The notes beneath the pieces are model-generated. The model did not search any database. It was not told where the DNA came from and saw only the letters and a list, made by a program, of their open reading frames with translations. Made by a program: the position numbers and the translations under genes. From positions 868,001 to 932,000 of the forward strand of contig OY723284.1 in assembly GCA_963210315.1 (NCBI GenBank): a DNA stretch of 64,000 nucleotides, given 5' to 3'. Positions 1 through 10,993 of this stretch are shown here, piece after piece; the first letter of the stretch is position 1, and each line of letters starts with the position of its first letter. Source of the stretch: Rhynchopus euleeides (lineage: Eukaryota > Euglenozoa > Diplonemea > Diplonemida > Diplonemidae).

Positions 1-276
1 GCATTACACTAAGGCCAGGAAGCTGGCGGAAACCTACATTATCTCATGCCATTCCAGTGGGGTCTTCAGACAGACCCGACCCGGAAAGGCTGGAGAATCT
101 TGTTTGGAGGGCACGTTTTCCATTGCCAAAAGTCACGCACGTCCGGGGTTGTGTTATGGCGAGCTGGTCTGGGTTCTTATTGTGGTCTGGAGAACTCACC
201 GAGCAACGCCCACGAAATACGCACTCTGTCGCGCGCAGCTGGGGGGGGGGGGGGTGTGTGGAGGCGCAGTGGGTGT
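1..276. other. Non-coding flank with G tract
   Basis: Short overlapping frames on both strands lack any recognisable protein. A run of 14 G lies at 241-254. I see nothing else before the foldback element. Confidence 0.5.
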
Positions 277-968
277 CACGGTGGGATCTTGTAAATTTTA
301 CATGTATAACTACAAGTATAATACATGTATTATACATGTATAATACTTGCATGTCAACTATTATACATGTATAATACATGTATATGCCTGAAATATACAT
401 GTAAAATACATGTATATCAAGTAAAAATACATGTATAATACTTGCATGTCAACTATTATACATGTATTTTTACTTGATATACATGTATTTTACATGTATA
501 TTTCAGGCATTTACATGTATTTTACATGTATAATACTTGTCATGCAAGTATTATACATGTAAAATACTTGCATGACAAGTAAAATACTTGCATGCAAGTA
601 AAATACATGTATTTTACTTGCATGCAAGTATTTTACTTGTCATGCAAGTATTATACATGTATTTTACTTGTCATGCAAGTATTTTACATGTATAATACTT
701 GCATGACAAGTATTATACATGTAAAATACATGTAAATGCCTGAAATATACATGTAAAATACATGTATATCAAGTAAAAATACAAGTATAATAGTTGACAT
801 GCAAGTATTATACTTGTATTTTTACTTGATATACATGTATTTTACATGTATATTTCAGGCATATACATGTATTATACATGTATAATAGTTGACATGCAAG
901 TATTATACATGTATAATACATGTATATACTTGTAGTTATACATGTAAAATTTACAAGATCCCACCGTG
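277..968. mobile_element. AT-rich foldback element, copy 1 (692 bp)
   Basis: The element starts CACGGTGGGATCTTGTAAAT and ends with its exact inverse complement. Almost all of the interior is built from short self-complementary words: TACATGTA, CTTGCATGCAAG, ATTATA. A nearly perfect ~90-bp palindrome is centred at 607/608, and larger arms repeat outward, so each strand can fold back on itself at several scales. A dinucleotide GT lies directly outside each end (275-276 and 969-970), consistent with a 2-bp target duplication. There is no coding potential. A shorter relative with the same ends lies at 27026-27312. It is a non-autonomous foldback/MITE-like element; which transposase moves it is not shown here. 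Confidence 0.85.
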
Positions 969-1389
969 GTGGAGATGTGCTACACAGCATCCAACCCCAC
1001 CCCACCCCACCCCCCCTTTTCCCCGCAAAAGGAACACAGTTACAAGTCCAAGGTGTCGCGTGATCTCATGTGGTGGTGGGGAACAAGATGAACGGATTTT
1101 GTTTTGGCTCTGTTTTGCTACCAATAATATCGACCGTTTTGCAGCGCCATCTGCCACGCCTTCTCGGTATGTTGTCTTGCGAGATGGTTCGGGACGAGGG
1201 GCAGGCAGTGTACATGGCGTTTCGGCACCGTCAATATTGCCGTGGTGCGGCAGCAAACAAAAATGTGTCACTTCAGTTCTTATTGACCCTCTCCACTGTG
1301 TTCTTCTTGACTTCGGGCCGGAGGGTTTGCAGAAGAACTGAATGTCGCTTTCCATAATAGGAGGTTGGGGGGGGGCGATGGGTGCCCAG
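969..1389. other. Non-coding interval
   Basis: Three overlapping frames of 95-150 codons occur on opposite strands with no domain, splice context or composition like the real genes of the window. I see nothing here except C tracts at 997-1020. Confidence 0.4.
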
Positions 1390-1731
1390 CAGGGCGTTCG
1401 CTACTGGGCGAAGTTGGGCCAACTTCGCCTAAATAAATAAATGTTCGGATTTACTTCGCCCCAACTTCGCCCAACAACTTCGCCCAAGGGGGCGAAGTTG
1501 GATAAAAAAATTCTGGGCTCGGCCCCCACCCCCCCCGAAGGGGGGTGGGTGGTGAAAGAGCCCACGGGATCACGAGCCTCAGGGGATGGGGAATGCTCGA
1601 AGAAGGAAGTGTCAGAAGGAGACCACAACTGCCTTCCCCAAAGTACGATGTATTGCTCCGCCCAGACCCCCCTGTGACGTATGTCTGGTGCCCAAGTCCT
1701 CTCAAGTTGCATGAATCTATCCATCCGCAAT

Positions 1732-1792
1732 GAACAGATGTTCACTACCGTGGCCTCCGGCGGCTGGGGGGCTCCGCCCCCCAGACCCCCTG
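1732..1792 (+). repeat. Hairpin repeat family A, copy 1
   Basis: About 61 bp, beginning GAACAGATGTTCACTACCGT. It contains the 9-bp-arm hairpin CTGGGGGGC-TCC-GCCCCCCAG and ends in CAGACCCCCTG. It is one of eight copies in the window that are almost identical inside these limits although the surrounding DNA has diverged. Confidence 0.9.
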
Positions 1793-1942
1793 ACAGCCGA
1801 ACTGTGTGGCACAGCGGTCCCTGCCGATCCACGCGTTTCGCTCATAAGCAAGGCTATTAGTGTCTTCGGAGGTACTAACAGCCTTGCCAGAAGTGCAGTG
1901 ATCTGCCCTCTCAAGGAGAGGTAGCCAATGTGTACCTCCCGA

Positions 1943-1962
1943 GGGGGCGCGAAGCGCCCCCG
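1943..1962. repeat. GC hairpin followed by A-run
   Basis: GGGGGCGC-GAA-GCGCCCCC forms a strong stem with a small GAA loop; AAAAAAATTT follows 20 bases later. The same hairpin-then-A/T pattern with different stem bases occurs at 3181, 22131 and 44736. Confidence 0.6.
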
Positions 1963-2066
1963 AGGGGCGCCTCCCCGACGGATAAAAAAATTTCCCGAAT
2001 TCCCAAAACCCTAAATAAAACTTCGCCCACCCCACACGGGAGCGGTGGGCGATAGCGAACGCCCTG

Positions 2067-2969
2067 AGTCAGGGGATAAGATAGGTCTGGTTTTCCGGTT
2101 TTCAAAACCAGGGTTTCCCGGTTCCCGGTTTTCTGGAAAAAAAAAAGGTCGGTCTCATTTTTGGCGGTTTTTTTTGTGACTTTGGGACAGTAAAACAGTC
2201 AGAAAAAACGCCATAAAAAAATAGAAAGTGACCCCATCGTGATCCGCACAGAGCCCAAATAGTCCAAAGAAGGCAGAGAAGCGGAGAAGAAAAAATGGAC
2301 CTAGCGGGTGGCCCGGTGGGTGGTGATGCCCTCGTCATGCAGGTCTCTTCTGTTTTGAAGGTGCACACATGGTGGACTCCAGCCACCATGTCTAAGAGGG
2401 AGTCTAAGACTGCAGTCTGTACTGGAGACGGGAGTCTATTTTCCAGCTAGTTTACGCTCAGACTCCCGCTAGTTGAGACTCATGGGAGACACGGTGTACT
2501 CCAGCGGAGGTAGGGTAACCTCCGCTGGAGTTCACCGTGTCGTCTGCCTCTGTGCAGCGTCACTCGGTGCCATCGAATACATGGCGACAGCCCACCAACT
2601 CGAGACAGATCTGCTTGTCTGGAGGGCTGAGACGAGAACACGAACGACTTTCAAGCAGTCTTGAAGGTCGCCAAGCCTATTGGGGGCAACTAACAGATGA
2701 GATTTGTTTGTTGCCTGTCGTCACAGCTAGGTGCCCATCTCCTCGAAAACTCTCGTCTAGGCTCTACGTGGCGGAGATCTCGTGGACCCTTTGGCCATGA
2801 CAAGGTCTGCCGTGCATCCACTCCACCCACAACGCACACCTGTCACGAGTGGTCGCTCCCACGTCCTCCTCCACCCTGAAGGTTGAACCCTCAAGGACCA
2901 GTGATCTCCTGCTGGCCGGGCTGCGATACAGTGAAGCCTTCCTACTTACAAGCGAATCCAGACTGTAGG
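2067..2969. other. Non-coding interval with palindromic words
   Basis: No gene was found. Apart from the hairpin at 2489-2540 and the GGTTTTC-type words at 2089-2135, I see no structure. Confidence 0.4.
2489..2540. repeat. Isolated 23-bp-arm hairpin
   Basis: The arm beginning ACACGGTGTACTCCAGCGG is followed by a 6-base AGGGTA spacer and a near-perfect inverse complement ending in CACCGTGT, with one mismatch. Outside it lies an imperfect palindromic region of GGGAGTCT/AGACTCCC words at 2399-2490. Function is unknown; it may be the core of a small foldback element. Confidence 0.6.
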
Positions 2970-3031
2970 GAACAGATGTTCACTACCGTGGCCTCCGGCG
3001 GCTGGGGGGCTCCGCCCCCCAGACCCCCCTG
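2970..3031 (+). repeat. Hairpin repeat family A, copy 2
   Basis: Same limits and hairpin as copy 1, ending CAGACCCCCCTG. It lies 1.24 kb downstream of copy 1 in the same orientation. The DNA after it ends in a GC hairpin (3181-3200) as copy 1 does, suggesting a longer repeat of which only the core is strongly conserved. Confidence 0.9.
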
Positions 3032-3180
3032 CGTAAAAACATTGCACCAGACCGGTTTTTTGGCCGAGAGTCCAAACTTTCAAAGCAGCTGCTGCGCCTG
3101 CCCCACCAAGCAGCCTCAGTACGACAGGACGCGCGCAGGCACTGGGCCCTCTCAGATTCTGGGAGGGTTTGCGCGGGTCG

Positions 3181-3200
3181 CGCGCGCCGAAGGCGCGCGC
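3181..3200. repeat. GC hairpin followed by A-run
   Basis: CGCGCGCC-GAA-GGCGCGCG is followed by CGAAAAATTTT. Same design as 1943-1962 with a different stem. Confidence 0.6.
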
Positions 3201-3829
3201 GAAAAATTTTCAAAACCAGAAAAACCGGAAAACGGCGCCAGAAAAAAGTCTATCTTATACCCTGCCTGAGTGCCCAGAAATAAAAAAACAAGCCGACTTG
3301 TGGGATCTGCGACACCTCCTTCCGGAAGGTCTGGCCCCTCAAATACGCTGTCAAGCGTCGGATAAAAGAAGGTAATACACACGCAGGGTTGAATGCATCG
3401 AGTGATCTGGATGGCTGGCAAGAGGAGCATCTGTCTGTATTTTTCCGCAGTTTCTAAGCCAACTGCGGGTCGCAGTGCGTCCTGAAAGGATGGTCACGGA
3501 CAAAGTCTTTGACAAGTGCAAAGAAAGTGGGTTGTGGCAAAAAAAATGACGGTTGCATACAATCAACACAATATTTGAATGAGTTACACTTCAAGGATTT
3601 GTAGTTTCGAGGACCAAAACCTGACGTGCAATAACCGACCCTGACGTACAAACGAGGGTCTTTTGCGGGTCGGCTTGTCACTGGATCTAATTGTTAGATG
3701 GAATTTTGACTGTGCTCCTCGAAGGGCAGCCGTTTTGTTTTGACGACATGGAGGCTGGCCACGCGACGTCCAGATGGTTCCAGTGAGCATGGCAGAATCA
3801 ATGGATTTTGTTTAACCGTGTGCCTGTCG

Positions 3830-3878
3830 GCCCCACCCCTGCGGGAGGGGCAACCTTTTCTGGGTTCTTCTGGCCGCA
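3830..3878 (+). repeat. Repeat family B fragment
   Basis: Contains CCCCACCCCTGCGGGAGGGG followed by TCTGGGTTCTTCTGGCCGC. It shares the right half (hairpin plus TCTTCTGGCC) with the copies at 44961, 47856, 55790 and 63869. Confidence 0.4.
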
Positions 3879-5023
3879 GTGCCGTTGCCTTGTCATCATT
3901 TGACCCGCCCTCACTTTGAATGAAAATGAGGACGGGTGACGGGGGGCGGAGGGGGTGTATGTAGCTCAGAATTTTCAGGCTTTGCAGGATTCCCGAAGGA
4001 ACCCCCCAGAAAAGCCCAGCAGAGGCGGATCGGGCACCCTATCAGCAGCTTGGTGTTGGGGCGTGATGTACATGTCGGATGGCAGGCAGAAGCGAGCCAC
4101 ATACACATCACCCAACTGTGCCGTTGAACAAATAATCACACAGGCAGAATCACACATCTCTATTTCGATTGACACCATAATTTTGTCTCGCACAGAACCA
4201 AAAATAGTGATGTGATCTGGCCTTCGATCAGTGAAGTGAAGGGCGGCAAGAATACCTGCTCATTTTCCTTAGAAGAATATAAGTTCTTAGCCGTGATCCA
4301 GCGCATTGTTTTTCGCATTCTTCTGAACAGATCGGCACGAACTTCAGTTCACCCCGTTTGCACTGGCACATGAAGCCTGCGGTTATGGCTTGCAGTGTGC
4401 CCAGTTGGGTTGTCTGGAGACGTGCGTTTTAAAAAATCAAGGCTGAGAATTATCAAGCCACGAACGAATGGTGCCGGTTGCATCCTCTGGTATCCGCAGC
4501 AAGATCGCGACGCCAGCGCGAAAAGCCAATCAAGGAGAGGGAGAGGGAGGGAAACAAGAGTGGCAACTCCAACGGCAACCAGGATGACGGGTGTTCCCCG
4601 TGTGCCAACGGAAAATGACATGATTCGTAGTTCGCTTGGTTTGGTATCCATACAATAAAAAAAGCAAGCTGGTTGGACTGTTTTGCAGGATTTGCTGTGA
4701 ACCAACAACCCTGGCATCCAAGGCGCCCAGATCATGATCATCTATTGCCTCCAAGAAGAACTCCTTTTTCTCTCGCAGGGCAGCTGTCTATGCCTTTCCC
4801 GCATGACAAGAGTGCATCTCAATGGGGTTGTGAACAAGAAGAAAAAAAATTGCCAAAAGGCTCATCAGCCCATCAGCCACAAAACCCCCCCCCAGCGCAT
4901 CCTGGGGCAGAAACCCCAAGGCATATGGGGGGAAGGAGGGAGGGGGGGGAAAAACGCGCGATTTGTCTTCAGCAGCCCCGACACTAAAACAGCAGTGTGC
5001 AGAATTGGGGGAGAGGGCAGTTA

Positions 5024-5558
5024 CAGGGGGGGGGCGAATAGTATTACTACGGAATACTATTCGGCGAACCAACCTGTATATTTGACCCCCCCCAAAAAAG
5101 GTATATTTTTGGGGGTGGCCAAATATATTACGTAGTAGTACTACTCCAAAATTCGTGAAAAGGGGCGTTTCGAGGGGGCTCCCGTTCTATTGCACTTTTC
5201 GGAATCCGTGCGGATCGTAGTGGGGTCATTTTGGTGGCTCAAGTGCCAAGCTTCACCCATGAAATGCGGGTCGGGTTCAGGCACTTGTGAAGGGAAAAGG
5301 TGACTGGGAGGCAGCTTGCCCACCCATACCACCCACCCAGCATGACCCCCCTCTCAGATTTGCCAAAACACCGTTCGTTTGAACGTTTGGAATCTGTGCG
5401 GATCGTGGTGGGGTCATTTTGGACATGGGGTACCTATCTGCACCCCGTACTTAGAGTCACCAAAAACATGCCCCAGAGCCCCAGAAAAAAAAGTAATACT
5501 ATTTGGCACCGTAATACTATTCAACTAGGTAATACTATTCGCCCCCCCCCCCCCCCCT
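5024..5558. mobile_element. TIR element with CAGGGG...GAATAGTATTAC ends
   Basis: The left end CAGGGGGGGGGCGAATAGTA is matched by an inverse copy ending at 5558. The word GTAATACTATTC recurs three times inside the right end and twice inside the left. TA lies directly outside each end (5022-5023 and 5559-5560), fitting a TA target duplication. The interior carries about 1.4 units of the ~190-bp repeat that is tandem at 60.0-60.7 kb, in the opposite orientation. It is non-coding. Confidence 0.65.
5155..5430 (-). repeat. ~187-bp repeat unit, ~1.4 copies
   Basis: GATCGTAGTGGGGTCATTTT near 5214 recurs with one change near 5401. Between them are GGGTGAAGCTTG-type and CTGCCTCCCAGTCAC-type words in reverse complement. 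These match the tandem units at 60009-60658. Confidence 0.75.
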
Positions 5559-7654
5559 GTAATGTAGGGGAAGAGAGAGGGCAAAAATCGACCTTCACTC
5601 CGCTTGCATTGGTGGGGGGGGGGATCCGATTGCCGAGAGTGAAAGCAAAGGCAAGTCTCCCAGCACCTAGGAATCTGAATGCCCACAGCTCACACCTTCG
5701 CTATGGTTATGCTTGCAATGGTTGGGGGGGGGGGGCGCGAATAAGGCGGGGTCAATTGAACAAGGCGCAAAGGGGCTTCGAACGATTTGAACGACTGCCC
5801 TGCATTTTTTTTGCACTCTATTTGAACAAAATATTGCCGCATGCCTACAACACGATCGGGATACATGCTTATTTTTGAAGCCCATCTCTTGAGGGGGGGG
5901 GGGGGGTACTGGTTGCCAGGAACGGGGGGTGGGTGGGGGGGGGGGAGGGTTTATTGCCAGAACGGGGGGAGTGGGTACAGATCCAGAGACGCCGCAGGAA
6001 CTACATCAAAGTGGGGGGGTAGTGGTAGAGTGGGTGGGGGGGGGGGGTCTTGATTGTCGAGAGTGAATGGAAAAAGCAAGTCTCCCGACACCTTGTCGCA
6101 ATGTTAATCCTTTAGAGTGGTCGGGGAGGGGGGGGGGCGGACGGGGCTGGGGTGTTGGTGATAAAGGGGAAACCCCTCGCCAAAACACGACATCTTTATG
6201 GGTTCCAGGGGGGAGGGGGGGGGGAGGAGGAGGAGGGGCTGTCTGAAACGACACAACGATTCAACGAACGCTATATTTTAGAACTCTTTTCTTTGGGGGG
6301 GGGGGGGGATGGTGAGGGTGCAGTAGGCACCCTCGGTGACATACACAAGAGACAGAGGGAGAGGCATGGTGGGCAGTTTTCCTTGCCTCACAAGGTAAAC
6401 ATCACGTTTGAACCCGGGGAGGGGGGTTTGATTGTAGACAGGAGCGTATTTGCGTCCGGTTGTTTTGTAGGCCACACGTGGGGAGGGGGGGGCTTTCCCC
6501 GGGGAAGGGGGGCGGGGGGGCTACATAGTGTGCGACTGACAGAGTGGGGCTTTCCACCTCGATTTGCAACTCATAACTCGCAAGCCAAACGTGGGGGGGG
6601 GGGTGAGAATGAGGGATCATGTTTGGAGAGAGTGGGGGAATAAGCGACTTGTGGGTTCCCCTTGATGGGAACGCAGAGACAAGGGGTTGTGGGGATAGAT
6701 GGGTGGGCGGGGGAGGAACACAGAAGGCATAGCCCACACAAACAAAACAACTCTGACACATTGAAACGGGGGGGGGGGTTTTTTTTTGATCGTCGAGAGT
6801 GAATGGAAAAGCAAGTCTCCCAGCACCTTCTTGCAATATTAGTCCTTTTTGAAACGGGGAGGGAGGGAGGGAGGGGGGGAGGGCATTTTTTCGCCCAACG
6901 GGCAGCAACAACAGGAGGGGCGGGGAGGGGGAGGGAGAAGGGGGAGGGAGAGAGAGAGAGAGAGGAACGGGGGACCACATCGAAAATATAGGATTAAGGA
7001 AATAAGGTATGAATGAAAGAAAGAGGAAGGGGAAATACGAAATAGGTAAGGGGGGGGGAGGGGAGGGGGGAATGCAGGAGGAGGATGTTATGAATTTCTA
7101 GAGGGAAGGGACGAATATTGATATAAAATGTTTGGGGGGGGGTGGGGGGAGAGAGAGAGGGGGGGGGGGTTATGTTGCTGTGTCGACAACTAAAAGGTAT
7201 ACCGACAAACCCGAAGGGCCTGTAAGGGCAGGGCTCACAGAGGGGGGAGTGATAGGTAAGCTCGCAGGGCAGGGGGGGGGGGAGAGATATAGAGAGGGGA
7301 TATCATCTCAACAGTTGTCATACCCTCCCCCTTCTCCCCCCGCCCCCATCCCTCCCTGATCCTTTCTCTTGCGTTAACCAGGCACCTGGTCTCTCGCAAA
7401 AAGAGGACTGCTCTGAACAGCGCGCGTGTGTTCCCCCCATGACACCACACATGCCTGGGTCCCCCCACACACACATACATAAGGTAACGAACCAGCGCAC
7501 GGACAAAATCGTACCCCTTTCGCTATAATAGGAGAAACACCCTGCCCAGCAACTGCAAAAAGGCAGATCCGGGCTACTTTTCGTTGAGCGCACACTCCTG
7601 TGTCAAAGGCTGTGTAAGCCCCTGTGAAGTGGCATGAAGGTGCTCCTTATAAAG

Positions 7655-7728
7655 CTTCAGTCGTACGATTTCCTTCGTTACTTTGCGACTTCGCTACGCT
7701 TCGTCGCTCCTAACTGGTAAAAAAATTA
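7655..7728 (+). repeat. TTCAGTCGTACGATTTCCTT repeat, copy 1
   Basis: About 75 bp with TCGTACGA at its left and TCGCTCGTAA/TCGCTCCTAA before an A-run at its right. Direct copy at 9228-9302. Confidence 0.6.
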
Positions 7729-9227
7729 GACATTTTGAACCATTTTTTTGGGGGGGGTGCCCATGCACAACCTCATGCCCCCACACAACCCACACAGGCA
7801 GTGGTTGGGTGACGACAGGAGCAGTTGAGTGTGTGTGCTCTGGGAGTATCACCTCCACCCCCGTCGTCTTCTTTAAGCTTCTGAGAGTCGTTTGCAGCTC
7901 ACAAAGCTGGGAAGGAAGGCCTGCCCACGCGGCGTGTGCTCATCTTCCACGCGGGGTGGGGGAGAGGGTGTTCAGAAGTAAACCCAGGACAAGACAAACA
8001 CTACACAGGGGTTCTCTCGAAAAAGGGTATGTTGGGGAGGGGGGGGGGGGGCGGAAGGGGCCCTCACTCATAAGTGCAGAAGACTGGGCCTCGCCTTGCA
8101 AAAGCTATAGAGGCAAGCTGGCGCAAAGGTTGTGAACACAGAGCAGAAGGGAACCCCCCCTACACACCACCCCCCTCCGTTTGCATGTATACAATGCATA
8201 GCGGCGCTTATAAAAACTCGAGATGATAATTTTTACCCTGCATTTTTCTTTCGACCCAGGCTGTCTCATGGATCCACTGAGGGCCGTGGCGGGACAAGTG
8301 CCGGTGCCAGCAAAGTGGGATGAGAGAGAGAGAAGAGAGAGAGAGAGAGAGGGGGGGGGGGGGGGGGGTGGGCCTTCTCTCCGGTGTTGAAACCGGTGTG
8401 TTGTAGCGGATTTTTTCCCCCCTTCCCTATGTCGAAAGGTGAAAAAAAAACCGCCGCAACTGTTGTCGAAATATTCTCCAACAGCGAAGGCTCCCCGGCC
8501 CCAGTGAGAGAGAGGTTGTGGTTATTTCTGCGGGGAGCTTCTTTTATTGTTTTTCTGCAGTTCCGCAATTTCCCCCTGTTTCCAACTCTTTCCCGCAGTC
8601 TTCACCACCAGAGAGCGACGGGGCCATGCGTTCATTTTCCCCGAAACCCCTCCGGCGGGCCGTATTATCGCCATCGAGTCTGATGGCAGGAGGAGAGGGC
8701 AGTGTATGGGATAGGGGGGGGGGGGAGGGGAGCGCTTTTGCGTAAACGCCCCTCCTCACCCTCCGCCCCCGCCCCGCATCCCCCCCTACACTCGAGCCGC
8801 CGATGAAGTGATGTTGAAATAAGACTACGGGGCACAGAACCCTTTCGTACCATGTGTTCTGGAAATTGGGAAAGTTTTTTTTTGAACAACCTTTCTTGCT
8901 TTGCTGGGCGGCCCACAGGTCGGGGCAAACAAAGCAGACCCACCAGACAAGCCACACACGTTGGTAGAAGTTTTGACTTGTGAGGTGAACCAAAAAAAGA
9001 GGCTGAAGAGGGGGGGGGGGTGTTCTCGTTGGTTTGACGGCACTCCACAAGCCGTAGGTGTGAGATGGATGCGCACGAATGAGCCCTCCGCACCCCGGTC
9101 TGTAAGAAGGCAGCCCCACTGCCCTGTCCGGGAGCTGCGAAAACAGCAGAACCAGGCGGCTTGTCATTGGGCACACCTTTGTGCCAAGGCCAAGATGCTG
9201 TGAAGGGCAGGAAAGTTATTCATCCTG

Positions 9228-9302
9228 AAGATTCAGTCGTACGATTTCCTTCGCTACGCCGCGACCTCGACCTACCTCCATCGCTCGTAATTGGAAAAAA
9301 AA
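9228..9302 (+). repeat. TTCAGTCGTACGATTTCCTT repeat, copy 2
   Basis: Direct copy of 7655-7728, roughly three-quarters identical by eye; it also ends in an A-run. Confidence 0.6.
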
Positions 9303-10231
9303 CGGCGGCTCATCTCAAGCTGCCCGAACATTGCCCCTCCTCCAGGCTCTACAGCAACCCCCCCTCCCCCTCCCCAGCGCGCTTTTCATGCAGTTGGGGC
9401 TGTTTTAGTTATTTATCGTTGCGACGCTTTGTTGTGTCGACAAACTGGGTGAGTTTTCTTCTGTCGTTTTCCTGAAAAACAAAATCATTTCATCTCCACG
9501 CACACACACACACACACCCATTTTCCCATTCTAGGCGTGGTGTCGTGATTTACTTTCTTGGGTTCTGCTGCTGTGCAGACGATCAACAGCCAGGGCGTGT
9601 GAGCTGGTCAGACTGTGACGTGCATTTGCAAGGATTTTTTTCGGTCACACCTTCCGTGCGACTCCTTCCGTGTCATTCCGGTGGGGAGGTTGGTATGTAA
9701 ATAAATAGATTCTTTCAATAGCATTCGGCCCTAGTGGCCACGTTGCACCCACGAGCTTGCTTCCTCAAAAAAATCGCGGGAGGACCTGAGTCGGGAAAGG
9801 TTCGAACATGAAGAAAGCCCCGGAGTGCCGGATGGCGGAGGGGGTGGGAAGGAACCATAACTGCCAACATTCATTCGTTCTAATTTGGCCTGTGGCTCCC
9901 GTTTCCCACACACACCACCCACAACCCGACACTTCTACTTTTTGTGAACTACTTTTTTTTCTCCCGGCCGTGCTCCTCGCAGCCTCCCTACGAGAGCCAC
10001 CCATTTGCAGCACAGTGGCACGGCCTGACGCCACACACCCCCTCCCCCCCACATGTTTCGTTTGTGTTGACCTGACAGTCTGACACCCTTTGTCTCCAGC
10101 AGACCCACCCCACCCCACACCCCCACCTCCCCTGAGGGTTTATCGGCATTTCACACCACCACCACCCCCCAGCCTGCTCACGCATCGGCATCAAAGGGGA
10201 AGGTATTCGGGCCCGCTTCATCCACCCCCTT

Positions 10232-10993
10232 TCAGAAGCTGTAAGGGTCGTGTGTGACGTAGGCAGGAGCGGGCTGCGCGGCAGGAATCCCAGTGGAGTA
10301 CGGCTGGTAGCTGTATGTTGCGCTCGCCTGGCTGGTGGGAACAGGGCACTGCGTGTAGGGCTGGTAGGCGTACTGAGGGGTGACGGAGCAGGCAGCCGAC
10401 GCCGGGGACACGGCGGAGGACGAGCAGGCGGAGCACATGGGGGACAGCGGTGCAGCCCCAACAGACTCTGTCATGTCAGGGGCAGGCATGGCTGCCACCA
10501 TCGGCTTGCTGGGGTGCACTGCGGTGTTGGTGACGTGCCACAGCAGGGTGCGCACCACAGCGTTGTACTCCTCACTGCGCACCAGAGTGCACCAGTCCAG
10601 CTGGCGGAGCACCAGGCGCTCCAGCTGCCCCATGTCAGCTGTGGTCACACCCCCAACCACTGCGTAGTGGCTGTTGCGGAAGGCCACATCCTCTGTAGAC
10701 TTCGATGCGATGACAAAGGCACCGAGGGCAAGGCGGAACACGTTGTGCCAAGTCAGCGGCAGGTGCTCGTCGCACATGCGCTGGATCAAGATGTACATTG
10801 CGATCACTGTTGCCCCTGTGGCGTTGCACAGCACCTTAAGCCGCCCGATGTAGTCAGCGAGGTGGAGGGTGGGGATGCCGCTGTCGAACTGCGTCAGGAT
10901 GCGGCCCCGCGACTCGTTTGCGTTGCAGATCTTCGTCAGAGCATCCGCCACAGTCTGCGTCGCGAACTGGTCAACAACCTGGAGGGTGTGCAT
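10232..10993 (-). CDS. Pho80/PCL-type (CYC2-like) cyclin
   Basis: 253 aa, single exon. A cyclin binds and activates a cyclin-dependent kinase. Residues ~18-155 form a Pho80-like cyclin box. FDSGIPTLHLADYIGRL (36-52) matches the family's start; CNATGATVIAMYILIQRM follows, then LTWHNVFRLALGAFVIASKSTED, NSHYAVVGGVTTADMGQLERLVLRQLDW and a final EEYNAV helix. These are the helices and the GG(I/V)-LE motif of Pho80 cyclins, the type expanded in kinetoplastids as CYC2-like cyclins. The C-terminal ~90 residues are low-complexity, rich in Pro, Ala, Ser and Tyr (repeated YQPY), and likely unstructured. The ATG is immediately preceded by CCAAG after a long C/T-rich stretch, a good splice acceptor. It is the last gene of the local minus-strand group. 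Its kinase partner and cell-cycle versus phosphate-signalling role cannot be told. Confidence 0.9.
   Translation of the reverse strand: MHTLQVVDQFATQTVADALTKICNANESRGRILTQFDSGIPTLHLADYIGRLKVLCNATGATVIAMYILIQRMCDEHLPLTWHNVFRLALGAFVIASKSTEDVAFRNSHYAVVGGVTTADMGQLERLVLRQLDWCTLVRSEEYNAVVRTLLWHVTNTAVHPSKPMVAAMPAPDMTESVGAAPLSPMCSACSSSAVSPASAACSVTPQYAYQPYTQCPVPTSQASATYSYQPYSTGIPAAQPAPAYVTHDPYSF

Larger units (their letters stand above)
1390..2066. mobile_element. TIR element with CAGGGCGTTCGCTA ends (677 bp)
   Basis: The left end CAGGGCGTTCGCTA is matched by its inverse complement at 2053-2066. Just inside, AACTTCGCCC words alternate in both orientations (1408-1500 and 2020-2045), giving subterminal palindromes. 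AG lies directly outside both ends (1388-1389, 2067-2068). The interior holds one copy of the GC-hairpin repeat (1732-1792) and a GC hairpin followed by an A-run (1943-1989). It is non-coding; the boundary call rests only on the inverted ends. Confidence 0.55.
3032..5023. other. Non-coding interval
   Basis: Open frames of 60-130 codons occur in all six frames with no domain or consistent composition. It holds a piece of repeat family B at 3830-3878. No gene can be supported. Confidence 0.4.
5559..10231. other. 4.7-kb G-tract-rich region without genes
   Basis: Between about 5880 and 9020 the plus strand carries a large number of G runs of 8-17 bases, often with two or more within 40 bases, separated by AG-rich DNA. 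A related ~65-bp word (GAGAGTGAATGGAAAA...GCAAGTCTCCC) occurs at 6054-6120 and 6788-6850, with a weaker copy near 5634. Another ~75-bp word (TTCAGTCGTACGATTTCCTT) occurs at 7655-7728 and 9228-9302. The many open frames are G- or C-run artefacts (poly-Gly/poly-Pro). I find no gene. Confidence 0.6.

Noticed and set aside
1943..1989. Bacterial-type intrinsic terminators at the GC hairpins
   Set aside because: A-rich rather than T-rich on the strand shown, eukaryotic context, and no gene ends near them.
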